A stretch of DNA of 64,000 nt from Paenibacillus sp. FSL H8-0332. Its GTDB lineage: Bacteria > Bacillota > Bacilli > Paenibacillales > Paenibacillaceae. Below the pieces are notes generated by a model that was not told the DNA's origin, made no database searches, and saw only the letters and a list, made by a program, of their open reading frames with translations. Where the stretch lies: NCBI RefSeq assembly GCF_037963835.1, contig NZ_CP150145.1, positions 2,170,001 to 2,234,000 on the forward strand, read 5' to 3'. Both the position numbers and the translations under genes were made by a program. The first letter of the stretch is position 1, and every line of letters begins with the position of its first letter. This document shows, piece after piece, positions 42,132 to 49,072 of this stretch.

Positions 42132-43049
42132 TTGGAGCTTAGACAGCTGCAGTATTTTCTGAAGGTTGCGCAGAAGGAACATGTCACCAGAGCAGCGGAG
42201 GAGCTGCATGTAGCACAATCTGCGGTAAGCCGCCAGATTCATCAGCTGGAGCAGGAGCTGGGGGTCGATCTGTTCATGCAGAAGGGGAGAAATCTGCAGC
42301 TTACGCCTGTCGGGCAGCTCTTTTGCAAAAGAGTGGAGTCGTTGCTGAATGAGCTGGACCGGTCGGTGGCGGAGGTGCATGAATTCCTCGATCCGGAGCG
42401 GGGAGAGATCCGCATTGGCTTCCCGCACAGCCTCGGAACCCATCTCATTCCTTCGATTGTGGCGGAATTCCGCCGTCACTATCCGCATGTGAAATTCCGC
42501 TTCAAGCAGGGAGCTTACCCCTCCTTGATTAAGGATGTCATCTCTGGAGAGGTGGATCTGGCATTCATCTCCCCGTTCCCTGAGAATGCACCGCATGTGG
42601 CCGGAGATATCGTCATGACCGAGGAGCTGTTCGCCATTCTGCCGCAGAATCATCCGCTGGCCAGTCAGGAAGTAATCCGGCTGGAGCAGCTGAGGGAAGA
42701 GAAGTTCGTGTTATTCAGTCAAGGCTACTCGCTGCGGCCGATTGTGTGGCAGGCCTGCCTTGCGGCAGGGTTCAAGCCGCAGATTGCTTTTGAAGGCGGG
42801 GAGACCGATACGATCCGCGGCCTGGTTGCGGCCGGGATGGGGGTAAGTCTGCTGCCGGAGATGGCGCTCTACCAGACCAATCCGATGCAGCCTGCGCAGG
42901 TCCGGGTGGTGGAGCCTACGATTACCAGAACCGTCGGGCTGATTCACCGGGCCGAAGGCAAGCTGCCGCTGGTCGCCCAGTCCTTCCGTAACTTCCTGCT
43001 TACCTATTTCAAAGACAGACACACAGACAATACCCCGGTCGGCTCATAG
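42132..43049 (+). CDS. LysR-family transcriptional regulator
   Basis: A 305-residue regulator from the TTG at 42132, with AAGGAAG upstream. The N-terminal winged helix is canonical: MELRQLQYFLKVAQKEHVTRAAEELHVAQSAVSRQIHQLEQELGVDLF, residues 1-48. The effector domain follows, with IRIGFPHSLGTHLIPSIVAEFR and LVAAGMGVSLLPEMAL. The closest general type is the CynR/CysB-like group with a periplasmic-binding fold. The target genes are unknown. Confidence 0.93.
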   Translation: MELRQLQYFLKVAQKEHVTRAAEELHVAQSAVSRQIHQLEQELGVDLFMQKGRNLQLTPVGQLFCKRVESLLNELDRSVAEVHEFLDPERGEIRIGFPHSLGTHLIPSIVAEFRRHYPHVKFRFKQGAYPSLIKDVISGEVDLAFISPFPENAPHVAGDIVMTEELFAILPQNHPLASQEVIRLEQLREEKFVLFSQGYSLRPIVWQACLAAGFKPQIAFEGGETDTIRGLVAAGMGVSLLPEMALYQTNPMQPAQVRVVEPTITRTVGLIHRAEGKLPLVAQSFRNFLLTYFKDRHTDNTPVGS

Positions 43050-43071
43050 CCTACCGGGGTATTGTCTGTGT
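43021..43071. terminator. Perfect 19-bp hairpin overlapping the LysR stop
   Basis: ACACAGACAATACCCCGGT (43021-43039) pairs perfectly with 43053-43071 around a 13-nt loop that contains the LysR stop codon. It lies between convergent genes but lacks a strong T-run, so Rho-independent termination is likely but not classical. Confidence 0.65.
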
Positions 43072-43084
43072 AGTGATATAGATC

Positions 43085-43762
43085 TTAATCGCGGTTACCG
43101 AGGAACATCAGGATCAAGCGGATCAGTTCGATCAGGGATACCAGCGCTGCTGCCACATAGGTGAGTGCTGCGGCATTCAGGACCTTGGCTACCCCGCGCT
43201 CTTCATCATTGCGGATGAAGCCCTGCTGGACCATAATCTGGCGCGCACGGCTGCTGGCGTTGAATTCAACGGGCAGCGTCACCAGCTGGAAGGCTACTGC
43301 GGCAGAGAAGAAGATAATACCGAGTCCAATAAGGTTTAGTGAGCTGAAGATGAAGCCTGCAAGCAGCATGAAGGGGGCGACCCCGGATGCAAAGTTCACG
43401 ACCGGGAACATCCGGTGGCGGAGCGCCAGCATCGGATAATGCTCCTTATGCTGAATCGCATGGCCGATCTCGTGACAAGCGACGGAGACCGCTGCGATGG
43501 AGCTTTCGTAATATACAGGCTCCGACAGCCGCACAACGCGGTTAATCGGGTCGTAGTGGTCGGTGAGGGTTCCTTGAACCGGTTCAATAGGAACATCGTA
43601 GAGTCCGTTGGCATCCAGCATACGCCGGGCAGCTTCATAACCCGTTAAGCCGTTCATGTTCGGCACCTTAGCCCATTTCTTGAAATTGCCTTTGACCCTG
43701 AACTGGGCCCATACAGAAAAGATAAAAGCGACGGCTAACAATACATACATTAGTGGCATCAT
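43085..43762 (-). CDS. Zinc metallopeptidase YugP family
   Basis: A 225-residue membrane metallopeptidase. The HExxH zinc motif is H97-H101 in VSVACHEIGHAIQHKEHYP, and a third ligand is probably in LPVEFNASSRAR. The N-terminal helix and two or three C-terminal helices anchor it in the membrane. LTGYEAARRMLDANGLYDVPIEPV and TLTDHYDPINRVVRLS are family hallmarks of YugP/DUF2268-like proteins. GAGGAATG precedes the ATG. Substrates are unknown. It is preceded by a MerR gene with a 34-bp gap. Confidence 0.93.
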   Translation of the reverse strand: MMPLMYVLLAVAFIFSVWAQFRVKGNFKKWAKVPNMNGLTGYEAARRMLDANGLYDVPIEPVQGTLTDHYDPINRVVRLSEPVYYESSIAAVSVACHEIGHAIQHKEHYPMLALRHRMFPVVNFASGVAPFMLLAGFIFSSLNLIGLGIIFFSAAVAFQLVTLPVEFNASSRARQIMVQQGFIRNDEERGVAKVLNAAALTYVAAALVSLIELIRLILMFLGNRD

Positions 43763-43796
43763 ATGTGCTCATTCCTCCATTATAAATTACAAGCTG

Positions 43797-44228
43797 TTAC
43801 ATTGGCGGCCCCTGCGTCAGTAGAAGCCGGATCGCTTCCATACAGGCGACGCCCTGAGGAATCAGTGCTGCCAGTGCCCGGTTGGCCTGGCCAGGCTTCA
43901 AACCGCTTATCACGGGCTCCAGGGCCTTCACTTCCCGTTCAAGCTGCTGCATCTGAAGCTCAAGCTGGACCAGCTTGCCGGAGACCTCAGCCTCAGGTGT
44001 GGCTGCATTCCACTTGCCCATCAGGGTTTTGATTTCTTCCAATGTATATTTCTCTTGCTTAAGCTGATTAATACGTTGCAGAACGACTAAGGTTTCATGA
44101 CTGTAGAGCCGGTAATTTTTCATGCTCCTGGATTCCGGTATAATCAGTCCAAGCTTCGTATAATAATCAATGGTACGTTCGCTGATGCCAGCCGCCTTGG
44201 CCAGCTCTCCGATCCGGTAAAGGGTCAT
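43797..44228 (-). CDS. MerR-family transcriptional regulator
   Basis: A 143-residue protein. The N-terminal winged helix reads YRIGELAKAAGISERTIDYYTKLGLIIP, followed by SRSMKNYRLYSHETLVVLQRINQLKQEKYTLEEIKTLM. A long dimerisation coiled coil (VQLELQMQQLEREVKALEPV) comes next. The C-terminal part has only one Cys and no metal-binding loop, so a small-molecule or stress signal is more likely than a metal. It probably forms an operon with yugP on the minus strand. Confidence 0.92.
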   Translation of the reverse strand: MTLYRIGELAKAAGISERTIDYYTKLGLIIPESRSMKNYRLYSHETLVVLQRINQLKQEKYTLEEIKTLMGKWNAATPEAEVSGKLVQLELQMQQLEREVKALEPVISGLKPGQANRALAALIPQGVACMEAIRLLLTQGPPM

Positions 44229-44701
44229 ATCTCCAAGTTATCTCACCTCGCTATTTCCTGCGTAAAATAATCATATCAAATTGGAAACCGTACAGTCAAA
44301 CGTGACGCTTACTTTAATGTATATGCTGATTTTTCATAAAGATGCTTGGGGGAAATTGAACCGAGAGTGTTCCTTAGAGGAGACGAAATCATGTTAAACA
44401 TAACATGATGTGTTATGTATTTAATTCTATAGCTCTGCGGGAAACCATCAGGATTGCGGTAGGCGGAGAGTGCTGTATGGTGTGATCAAACGATAATAAA
44501 AGGCATGTTTACTAATAGATATTAATAAAAATACAGTATGAACCTAGGGGGAAAGCTCTAATGGCTGTATGCGTTTGCATAAGCGGTACATAAGGATACT
44601 TACTAATTAAGGAGGGGAATTCGCAGCGGCGCCGGGAATGAGCCTTGCGTGAAGAAAGGCGCAGCTTCCAAAATTAAATTAAAACATTCAAAAAAATAGT
44701 C
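44229..44701. other. Long spacer upstream of amtB with palindromes but no gene
   Basis: No coding frame with support is seen. It holds overlapping palindromes at 44391-44418, a stem ATACAG/CTGTAT (44531-44536 with 44565-44570), a GCGCC/GGCGC pair around 44630-44661, and a strong AAGGAGGGG (about 44609-44617) with no start codon at usable distance. These could be parts of an untranslated regulatory RNA or decayed sequence. Confidence 0.45.
44391..44418. promoter_or_regulatory. Overlapping TAACA/TGTTA palindromes
   Basis: ATGTTA-AACA-TAACAT (44391-44406) and ACATAACA-TGATG-TGTTATGT (44398-44418) are both perfect dyads. TGTTA or TAACA cores recur every 10 bp, about one helical turn. It is a candidate multi-site operator. 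Confidence 0.5.
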
Positions 44702-44731
44702 TTGTCAATTTACCTGACTTCTGATTATAAT
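44702..44731 (+). promoter_or_regulatory. amtB promoter overlapped by a GlnR/TnrA-like box
   Basis: TTGTCA (44702-44707) and TATAAT (44726-44731) are 18 bp apart. TGTCAATTTACCTGACT (44703-44719) matches the GlnR/TnrA consensus TGTNA-N7-TNACA with one mismatch at the last base and covers the -35 element. Nitrogen control of amtB by these regulators is known in Bacillales. Confidence 0.6.
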
Positions 44732-44788
44732 GACATTAAGAGTTTCACGCTTTGTTAGAAAATATAACATTGGGGAGTGGGGTACAAT

Positions 44789-46183
44789 ATGAAAAAAAAG
44801 ATGTTGATGATGTTCCTGGGTATGATTACACTGATGATCTATCCGGTCAGCGCATTCGCGGCTGAGGGTCCGGCAGCACCGGATCTGCAAATCGGATTGG
44901 ACACTGCATTTACGTTCCTGGCCTTTATCCTTGTGTTCTTCATGCAATCAGGGTTCGCATTACTCGAGGCCGGTTCGGTCCGGATGAAGAATGCCGGTCA
45001 CGTAGCCGGTAAGACGGTACTGACTCTGGCGATTGCAAGCTTATGCTTCTGGGCACTGGGCTTTGGCCTTGGCTTCGGTAACGGCAACAGCTTCTTCGGA
45101 ACTACAGGCTTCTTGTATGGTGGCGATTCGGCCGCCTCTGCATTCGAATCCCTGGCCTTCTCCGATGTTACACTAAATACGAAATTCCTGTTCCAAATGG
45201 CATTTGCGGCAGTCTCCCTGGCGATTGTATCCGGTGGTATGGCTGAACGTGCTAAGCTTAGCGTCTATATTATCTTCGGAATTCTCTTCTCGGTTGTGAT
45301 TTATCCGGTTGTAGCTCACTGGGTATGGGGCGGTGGCTGGCTGGCAGAGCTGAGCATGCAGGATTATGCAGGTTCTACGGTAGTCCATCTTACAGGGGCA
45401 ACGGCGGCTGTAGTGGCGACCATTCTCCTCAAGCCTCGTCTTGGCAAATTCAACAAAGAAGGCAAGCCGGTCATTATTCCGGGTCATAACCAGGTATTCA
45501 CTGTCCTTGGGGTTATCATTCTCTGGTTCGGCTGGTTCGGCTTCAACCCCGGCAGCGCGATGTCCCCTATGGGCGGATTCTTCGGACACGTAGCATTGAC
45601 TACTAACATTGCAGCGGCGGCAGGCGGTCTGGCAGCACTGGCAGCTTCCTGGTTGTACTTCGGCAAATCCGATATTCCGGCAATGCTTAACGGCGTACTG
45701 GCAGCACTCGTTGCCATCACCGGTGCCTGTGCCTTCGTAGAGCCTTGGGCAGCTATTATTATCGGTCTCATTGCCGGTGCCTTCACCTTCATGACTTCGC
45801 AGTGGCTGGAGCGTGCAGGACTGGATGATCCAATCTATGCTTTCTCTGTACATGGTATTGCCGGTATGTGGGGGGCGTTGTCTACAGGCCTCTTCGCAGC
45901 ACCTGATCTGATTGAACAGGGCGGACTTGTAGGTAAAGCAGGTCTGTTCTACGGCGGAGGCTTCCATCAGCTCGGCGTACAGGCGCTGGGTGTAGTCGGA
46001 ACCTTCGTGTTCGTAGCTGTGATGTCCTTCATCATCCTGTATGTAATGAAGATGGTTATGGGTATCCGTGTAACGGAAGAAGAAGAATTGATGGGTCTGG
46101 ATATCAGTGAGCATGGTACGTACGGTTATCCTGAGCAAATGAAGCTGATCAGTGAATCAGAATCCAAAACCCTCAAACACTAA
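44789..46183 (+). CDS. amtB: Ammonium transporter
   Basis: A 464-residue Amt protein from the ATG at 44789, preceded by GGGGAGTGG. A Sec signal peptide (MKKKMLMMFLGMITLMIYPVSAFA) is followed by eleven membrane helices. Family signatures are visible: AGSVRMKNAGHV, GGMAERAKLSVYI, DYAGSTVVHLTGATAA and WFGFNPGSAMSP. The twin-His pore residues lie in VVHLTGA and FSVHGIAGMWG. It moves NH4+/NH3 into the cell. No glnK (PII) gene follows; instead a GlnD-like nucleotidyltransferase gene begins 30 bp downstream. A GlnR/TnrA-like box overlaps its promoter. Confidence 0.96.
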   Translation: MKKKMLMMFLGMITLMIYPVSAFAAEGPAAPDLQIGLDTAFTFLAFILVFFMQSGFALLEAGSVRMKNAGHVAGKTVLTLAIASLCFWALGFGLGFGNGNSFFGTTGFLYGGDSAASAFESLAFSDVTLNTKFLFQMAFAAVSLAIVSGGMAERAKLSVYIIFGILFSVVIYPVVAHWVWGGGWLAELSMQDYAGSTVVHLTGATAAVVATILLKPRLGKFNKEGKPVIIPGHNQVFTVLGVIILWFGWFGFNPGSAMSPMGGFFGHVALTTNIAAAAGGLAALAASWLYFGKSDIPAMLNGVLAALVAITGACAFVEPWAAIIIGLIAGAFTFMTSQWLERAGLDDPIYAFSVHGIAGMWGALSTGLFAAPDLIEQGGLVGKAGLFYGGGFHQLGVQALGVVGTFVFVAVMSFIILYVMKMVMGIRVTEEEELMGLDISEHGTYGYPEQMKLISESESKTLKH

Positions 46184-46213
46184 TATTTATACTCAGGCAG
46201 GGAGGCGGACCGC

Positions 46214-47296
46214 GTGGCTTCGATGGAGACAGCAGATTGGAACGAAGAAGAAAGTTACTTGTCCATCGTAACAGCCGGTTCGCCGGAGGAGCTTAAGGTG
46301 AGGCGTACCGTTTGTCAACAAGTGCTTCTGGAGCAGTTGAACGTGATTCCGGTACAGGAATGGATGTACCGTGTCAATGTCATGCATGACCAGCTTGCCA
46401 GAACGGCGGTACGCATATGTGAGGCGCAGATGAAGGAGGCGGGCTACGGCCTGCCTCCCTGCGCCTATTCCTTTATTGTATTCGGCAGTGCAGGCCGGCA
46501 GGAGGCTACGCTGTGGAGCGATCAGGATAACGGCTTGATTGTTGAGGAAGCGCTGGAGGGTGAGCGGAAAAGGTATTTCGAAGCTTTTGGCAGCATGCTG
46601 TCGGATGTGCTTGAGGCGATTGGCTATGAGAAATGCGAGGGAAGGGTCATGTGCTCTGAGCCGCTCTGGCGGAAGTCACTGGCTGACTGGAAGCGGCAGC
46701 TGGCAGACTGGATGGAGCAGCTCGAATGGGAGCCTGTCCGGTACCTGATTATCGCTTCGGATATGCGCCATGTTGCCGGAAGTGAGGCGCTGTCTGCGCA
46801 GTGGCGGGAAGCCCTGCATACCGGATTCACGGATAACAGCAAATTGACGATGGCGGTACTGCGCAATACGGTGCGCCATAAGGCAACGCTGAATCTGCTG
46901 GGGCAGGTGCTTACGGAACGGTTCGGTGATAATGCCGGCGGCTTCGATGTTAAATATGGCCTCTACATTCCGCTGGTCAATATCGTCAGGCACTTATCGC
47001 TGCTGCATGGAATAGAGACATCTTCGACACTAAAGAGGCTGGATGAGCTGGCGAAGCTGGAGCAGTATCAGCATCTGGAAGAGATCAGGCGGGCTTGTCT
47101 GACAGCGCTCAGGATGCGGGTGAATACGCCATTTACGGTGACGGACGGCCTGATCGTGAGCAGTGATTATTATGCCGAGAATGATCTGAAAAATAAGCAG
47201 CTCCGGGCGGAGCTGCGGGAAAGTCTGCTGCTGATCAGACGCCTGCATAAGGCGCTGCAGCGGCAGCTCCGGTCAGCGGAAAGGAGACAGCTATGA
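46214..47296 (+). CDS. DUF294 nucleotidyltransferase (GlnD-like) protein
   Basis: A 360-residue cytosolic protein from the GTG at 46214, with GGGAGGCGG upstream. The nucleotidyltransferase motif FIVFGSAGRQEATLWSDQDNGLIV holds the GS and the two metal-binding Asp, as in GlnD-type uridylyltransferases. A DUF294_C helical domain follows (residues of about 190-330). It lacks the CBS and cNMP domains seen in many relatives and the HD and ACT domains of true GlnD. Its target protein is unknown, but its position after amtB is suggestive. It overlaps the exonuclease start by 4 bp. Confidence 0.87.
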   Translation: MASMETADWNEEESYLSIVTAGSPEELKVRRTVCQQVLLEQLNVIPVQEWMYRVNVMHDQLARTAVRICEAQMKEAGYGLPPCAYSFIVFGSAGRQEATLWSDQDNGLIVEEALEGERKRYFEAFGSMLSDVLEAIGYEKCEGRVMCSEPLWRKSLADWKRQLADWMEQLEWEPVRYLIIASDMRHVAGSEALSAQWREALHTGFTDNSKLTMAVLRNTVRHKATLNLLGQVLTERFGDNAGGFDVKYGLYIPLVNIVRHLSLLHGIETSSTLKRLDELAKLEQYQHLEEIRRACLTALRMRVNTPFTVTDGLIVSSDYYAENDLKNKQLRAELRESLLLIRRLHKALQRQLRSAERRQL

Positions 47297-48042
47297 AGGA
47301 GCCGAGCAAAGGCGGAGGATTCTGGAATAATCTGCGGCAAGGCGGAATGCCCTCCGCCATCGCTTCCATGAGAGGCGGAGAGTCCGCGCAGCAGACAGCC
47401 CAGCAAATGGCCTTTATCCGTTCTTTGATGCGTGAGAAACGGCGTCCCGAGGTGCTGCACACTCCGCTGTCTGAACTGGAGACGGTGATATTCGATCTGG
47501 AGACTACGGGCTTCTCCCACCAGGGCGGGGACGAGATTATGTCCATTGGGGCGATCCGGGTGGTCGGGGAAGAGATCAAGGCAGAGGAATGCTTTTATAC
47601 ACTGGTGAACTGCGGGGCAACGATTCCTGACAATATTACGAGACTGACCGGAATCTCAGCAGATATGACCTCCTCTGCTCCGCCGCTGATGGACGGCCTG
47701 CATAACTTCATGTCCTTCGTCGGGCAGCGGGTGCTGGTAGCGCACGGAAGTGCTCATGACAAGGCGTTCCTGAATGCTGCCCTATGGAAGACGTCCAAGG
47801 TCCAGTTAACCCACCGGGTGCTGGATACGATGATGCTGGCCCGCTGGCTGGAGCCGCACCGCAGTAATTACACGCTCGATGAGTTGCTGGCGATCCATGA
47901 GATTCCCATTGAGGGCCGCCATCATGCGCTTGAGGATGCCAAGATGACGGCGAAGTTGTGGGTGGCGTACATCCGCCAGATTTTGCAAAAGAACCAGGTA
48001 GATACGCTAGGCGACTTGTACGCCTATCTGAGCAGGACTTGA
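47293..48042 (+). CDS. DnaQ-like 3'-5' exonuclease
   Basis: A 249-residue protein with AAGGAGA before the ATG, which overlaps the previous stop. The DEDDh exonuclease motifs are present: Exo I TVIFDLETTGFSHQGGDEIMSIGAI, Exo II VAHGSAHDKAFLNAAL and Exo III RHHALEDAKMTAKLW with its catalytic His. The first 55 residues are a basic extension. Pairs of DUF294 nucleotidyltransferase and DnaQ-like exonuclease genes are familiar in bacteria, but the shared function is not established. Confidence 0.92.
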   Translation: MKEPSKGGGFWNNLRQGGMPSAIASMRGGESAQQTAQQMAFIRSLMREKRRPEVLHTPLSELETVIFDLETTGFSHQGGDEIMSIGAIRVVGEEIKAEECFYTLVNCGATIPDNITRLTGISADMTSSAPPLMDGLHNFMSFVGQRVLVAHGSAHDKAFLNAALWKTSKVQLTHRVLDTMMLARWLEPHRSNYTLDELLAIHEIPIEGRHHALEDAKMTAKLWVAYIRQILQKNQVDTLGDLYAYLSRT

Positions 48043-48307
48043 GGGCTATTGTGTAAGACTAGCCGGGTGCAGTGCAAAGCGGGGGCTATTAAGGTATATC
48101 AGGAAGGCGGCGGGTCAGGCGCTACGTTGCGTATCGGCCTTAGGCCAATACACATGCCACCCGCTGCGGCAGCACCAGCAGCTGTCCGCAGGTCTCCTGC
48201 GGCAGCCGGGCAGCAGAAGCTTCCCCAGCCTCTGCTGTACGGATGAGTCCGGTCTGAACAGCCGGAGGCTTCCCTGGCCGCTGTCTGCTTTACCCCTCTC
48301 TCTTCAT
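48043..48307. other. Stem-loop-rich spacer, candidate structured RNA
   Basis: No gene is supported. Four successive inverted repeats are present: GTATCGGCCT-T-AGGCCAATAC (48131-48151, one mismatch), CCGCAGG-TCT-CCTGCGG (48186-48202), CAGCAGA/TCTGCTG (48211-48237) and TCCGGTCTG-AA-CAGCCGGA with one bulge (48248-48266). They are followed by the terminator at 48308-48340. This may be the 3' leader of the exonuclease mRNA or a separate small RNA. Confidence 0.5.
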
Positions 48308-48340
48308 GGGATTTCGTCTTTGACGGAATCCTCTTTTTTA
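48308..48340 (+). terminator. Terminator after the exonuclease region
   Basis: GGATTTCGTC (48309-48318) pairs with GACGGAATCC (48322-48331) with one G-T pair, followed by TCTTTTTTA. Confidence 0.85.
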
Positions 48341-48415
48341 TGTAAATAACGTTTGAAACTGGAGCAAGTGGGGGTACAATAGAGAAAAACCCTCCATGCA
48401 AAGGAACTGAACCCT

Positions 48416-48976
48416 ATGAAAGCAGTCCATAAACGGAATGTAACGATTCTGGCCTTGATTGTTTTTCTGGCTGTTCTTGCCATAGAACATAAAGTGAAAT
48501 CGGAGCCCAAGGCGGTTGCGGTCCTCCAGCAGACAGCGGAACCGGAGACTGGGGCATCCGCCGGACTCAAAGCGCCTCCTTTTACAGTGCAGGAAGGGGA
48601 TAAGCAATACGGGGTCGATGGGGCAAGGGAGAAACCGGTTATTCTTAACTTCTGGGCTTCCTGGTGCGATCCATGCCAGCAGGAGGCTCCTGAGCTGAAT
48701 AAGTTGGCTATGAAATACAGCAAGGTGCTGGATGTTTACGGAATTAACGTGACCAGCCAGGATTATAAGCCTAATGCGGAACGATTCGTCAAGAAGTACA
48801 TGCTGACCTTCCCGGTGTTGTATGATCTGAAAGGCCAAATCTTCGATAAGTATAATGGGGCAGTGTTCCCGACCAACGTATTGATTGATAAGAACGGGAT
48901 CATCAGCGAGATTATTCTGGGGGTTCTGAGTGCAGAGGAATTGGAGAAAAAGATTATCGCGCTGACCGGCTCCTAG
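48416..48976 (+). CDS. TlpA/ResA-family thiol-disulfide oxidoreductase
   Basis: A 186-residue membrane-anchored thioredoxin. A single N-terminal helix (VTILALIVFLAVLAIEH) serves as anchor or signal, and the catalytic domain faces outward. The active site is WASWCDPC with C84 and C87, and the cis-Pro is in GAVFPTNVLID. It resembles ResA, which reduces apocytochrome c before haem attachment, but other roles are possible. AAAGGAA is 10-11 bp upstream of the ATG. It is monocistronic, ending in a bidirectional terminator. Confidence 0.92.
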   Translation: MKAVHKRNVTILALIVFLAVLAIEHKVKSEPKAVAVLQQTAEPETGASAGLKAPPFTVQEGDKQYGVDGAREKPVILNFWASWCDPCQQEAPELNKLAMKYSKVLDVYGINVTSQDYKPNAERFVKKYMLTFPVLYDLKGQIFDKYNGAVFPTNVLIDKNGIISEIILGVLSAEELEKKIIALTGS

Positions 48977-49000
48977 CCACAGGCGATCAGCCGCATAGTG

Positions 49001-49046
49001 AAAAGCCCTCCTGCGCGGAGAAAGTTCCGCATCGGAGGGCTTTTTG
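49001..49046. terminator. Bidirectional terminator between tlpA-like gene and cimA
   Basis: AAAAGCCCTCC (49001-49011) pairs with GGAGGGCTTTTT (49034-49045), with A- and T-runs on both strands. Confidence 0.9.
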
Positions 49047-49072
49047 GGTTGCATAGAGCGAAGTCAAGGCGG

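Noticed and set aside
45173..46138. Minus-strand frame opposite amtB
   Set aside because: Antisense to a membrane protein with intact Amt signatures; Cys/His-rich composition is an artefact.
48049..48246. 65-codon frame after the exonuclease gene
   Set aside because: No ribosome binding site, Pro/Ala-rich, and it crosses the run of stem-loops.
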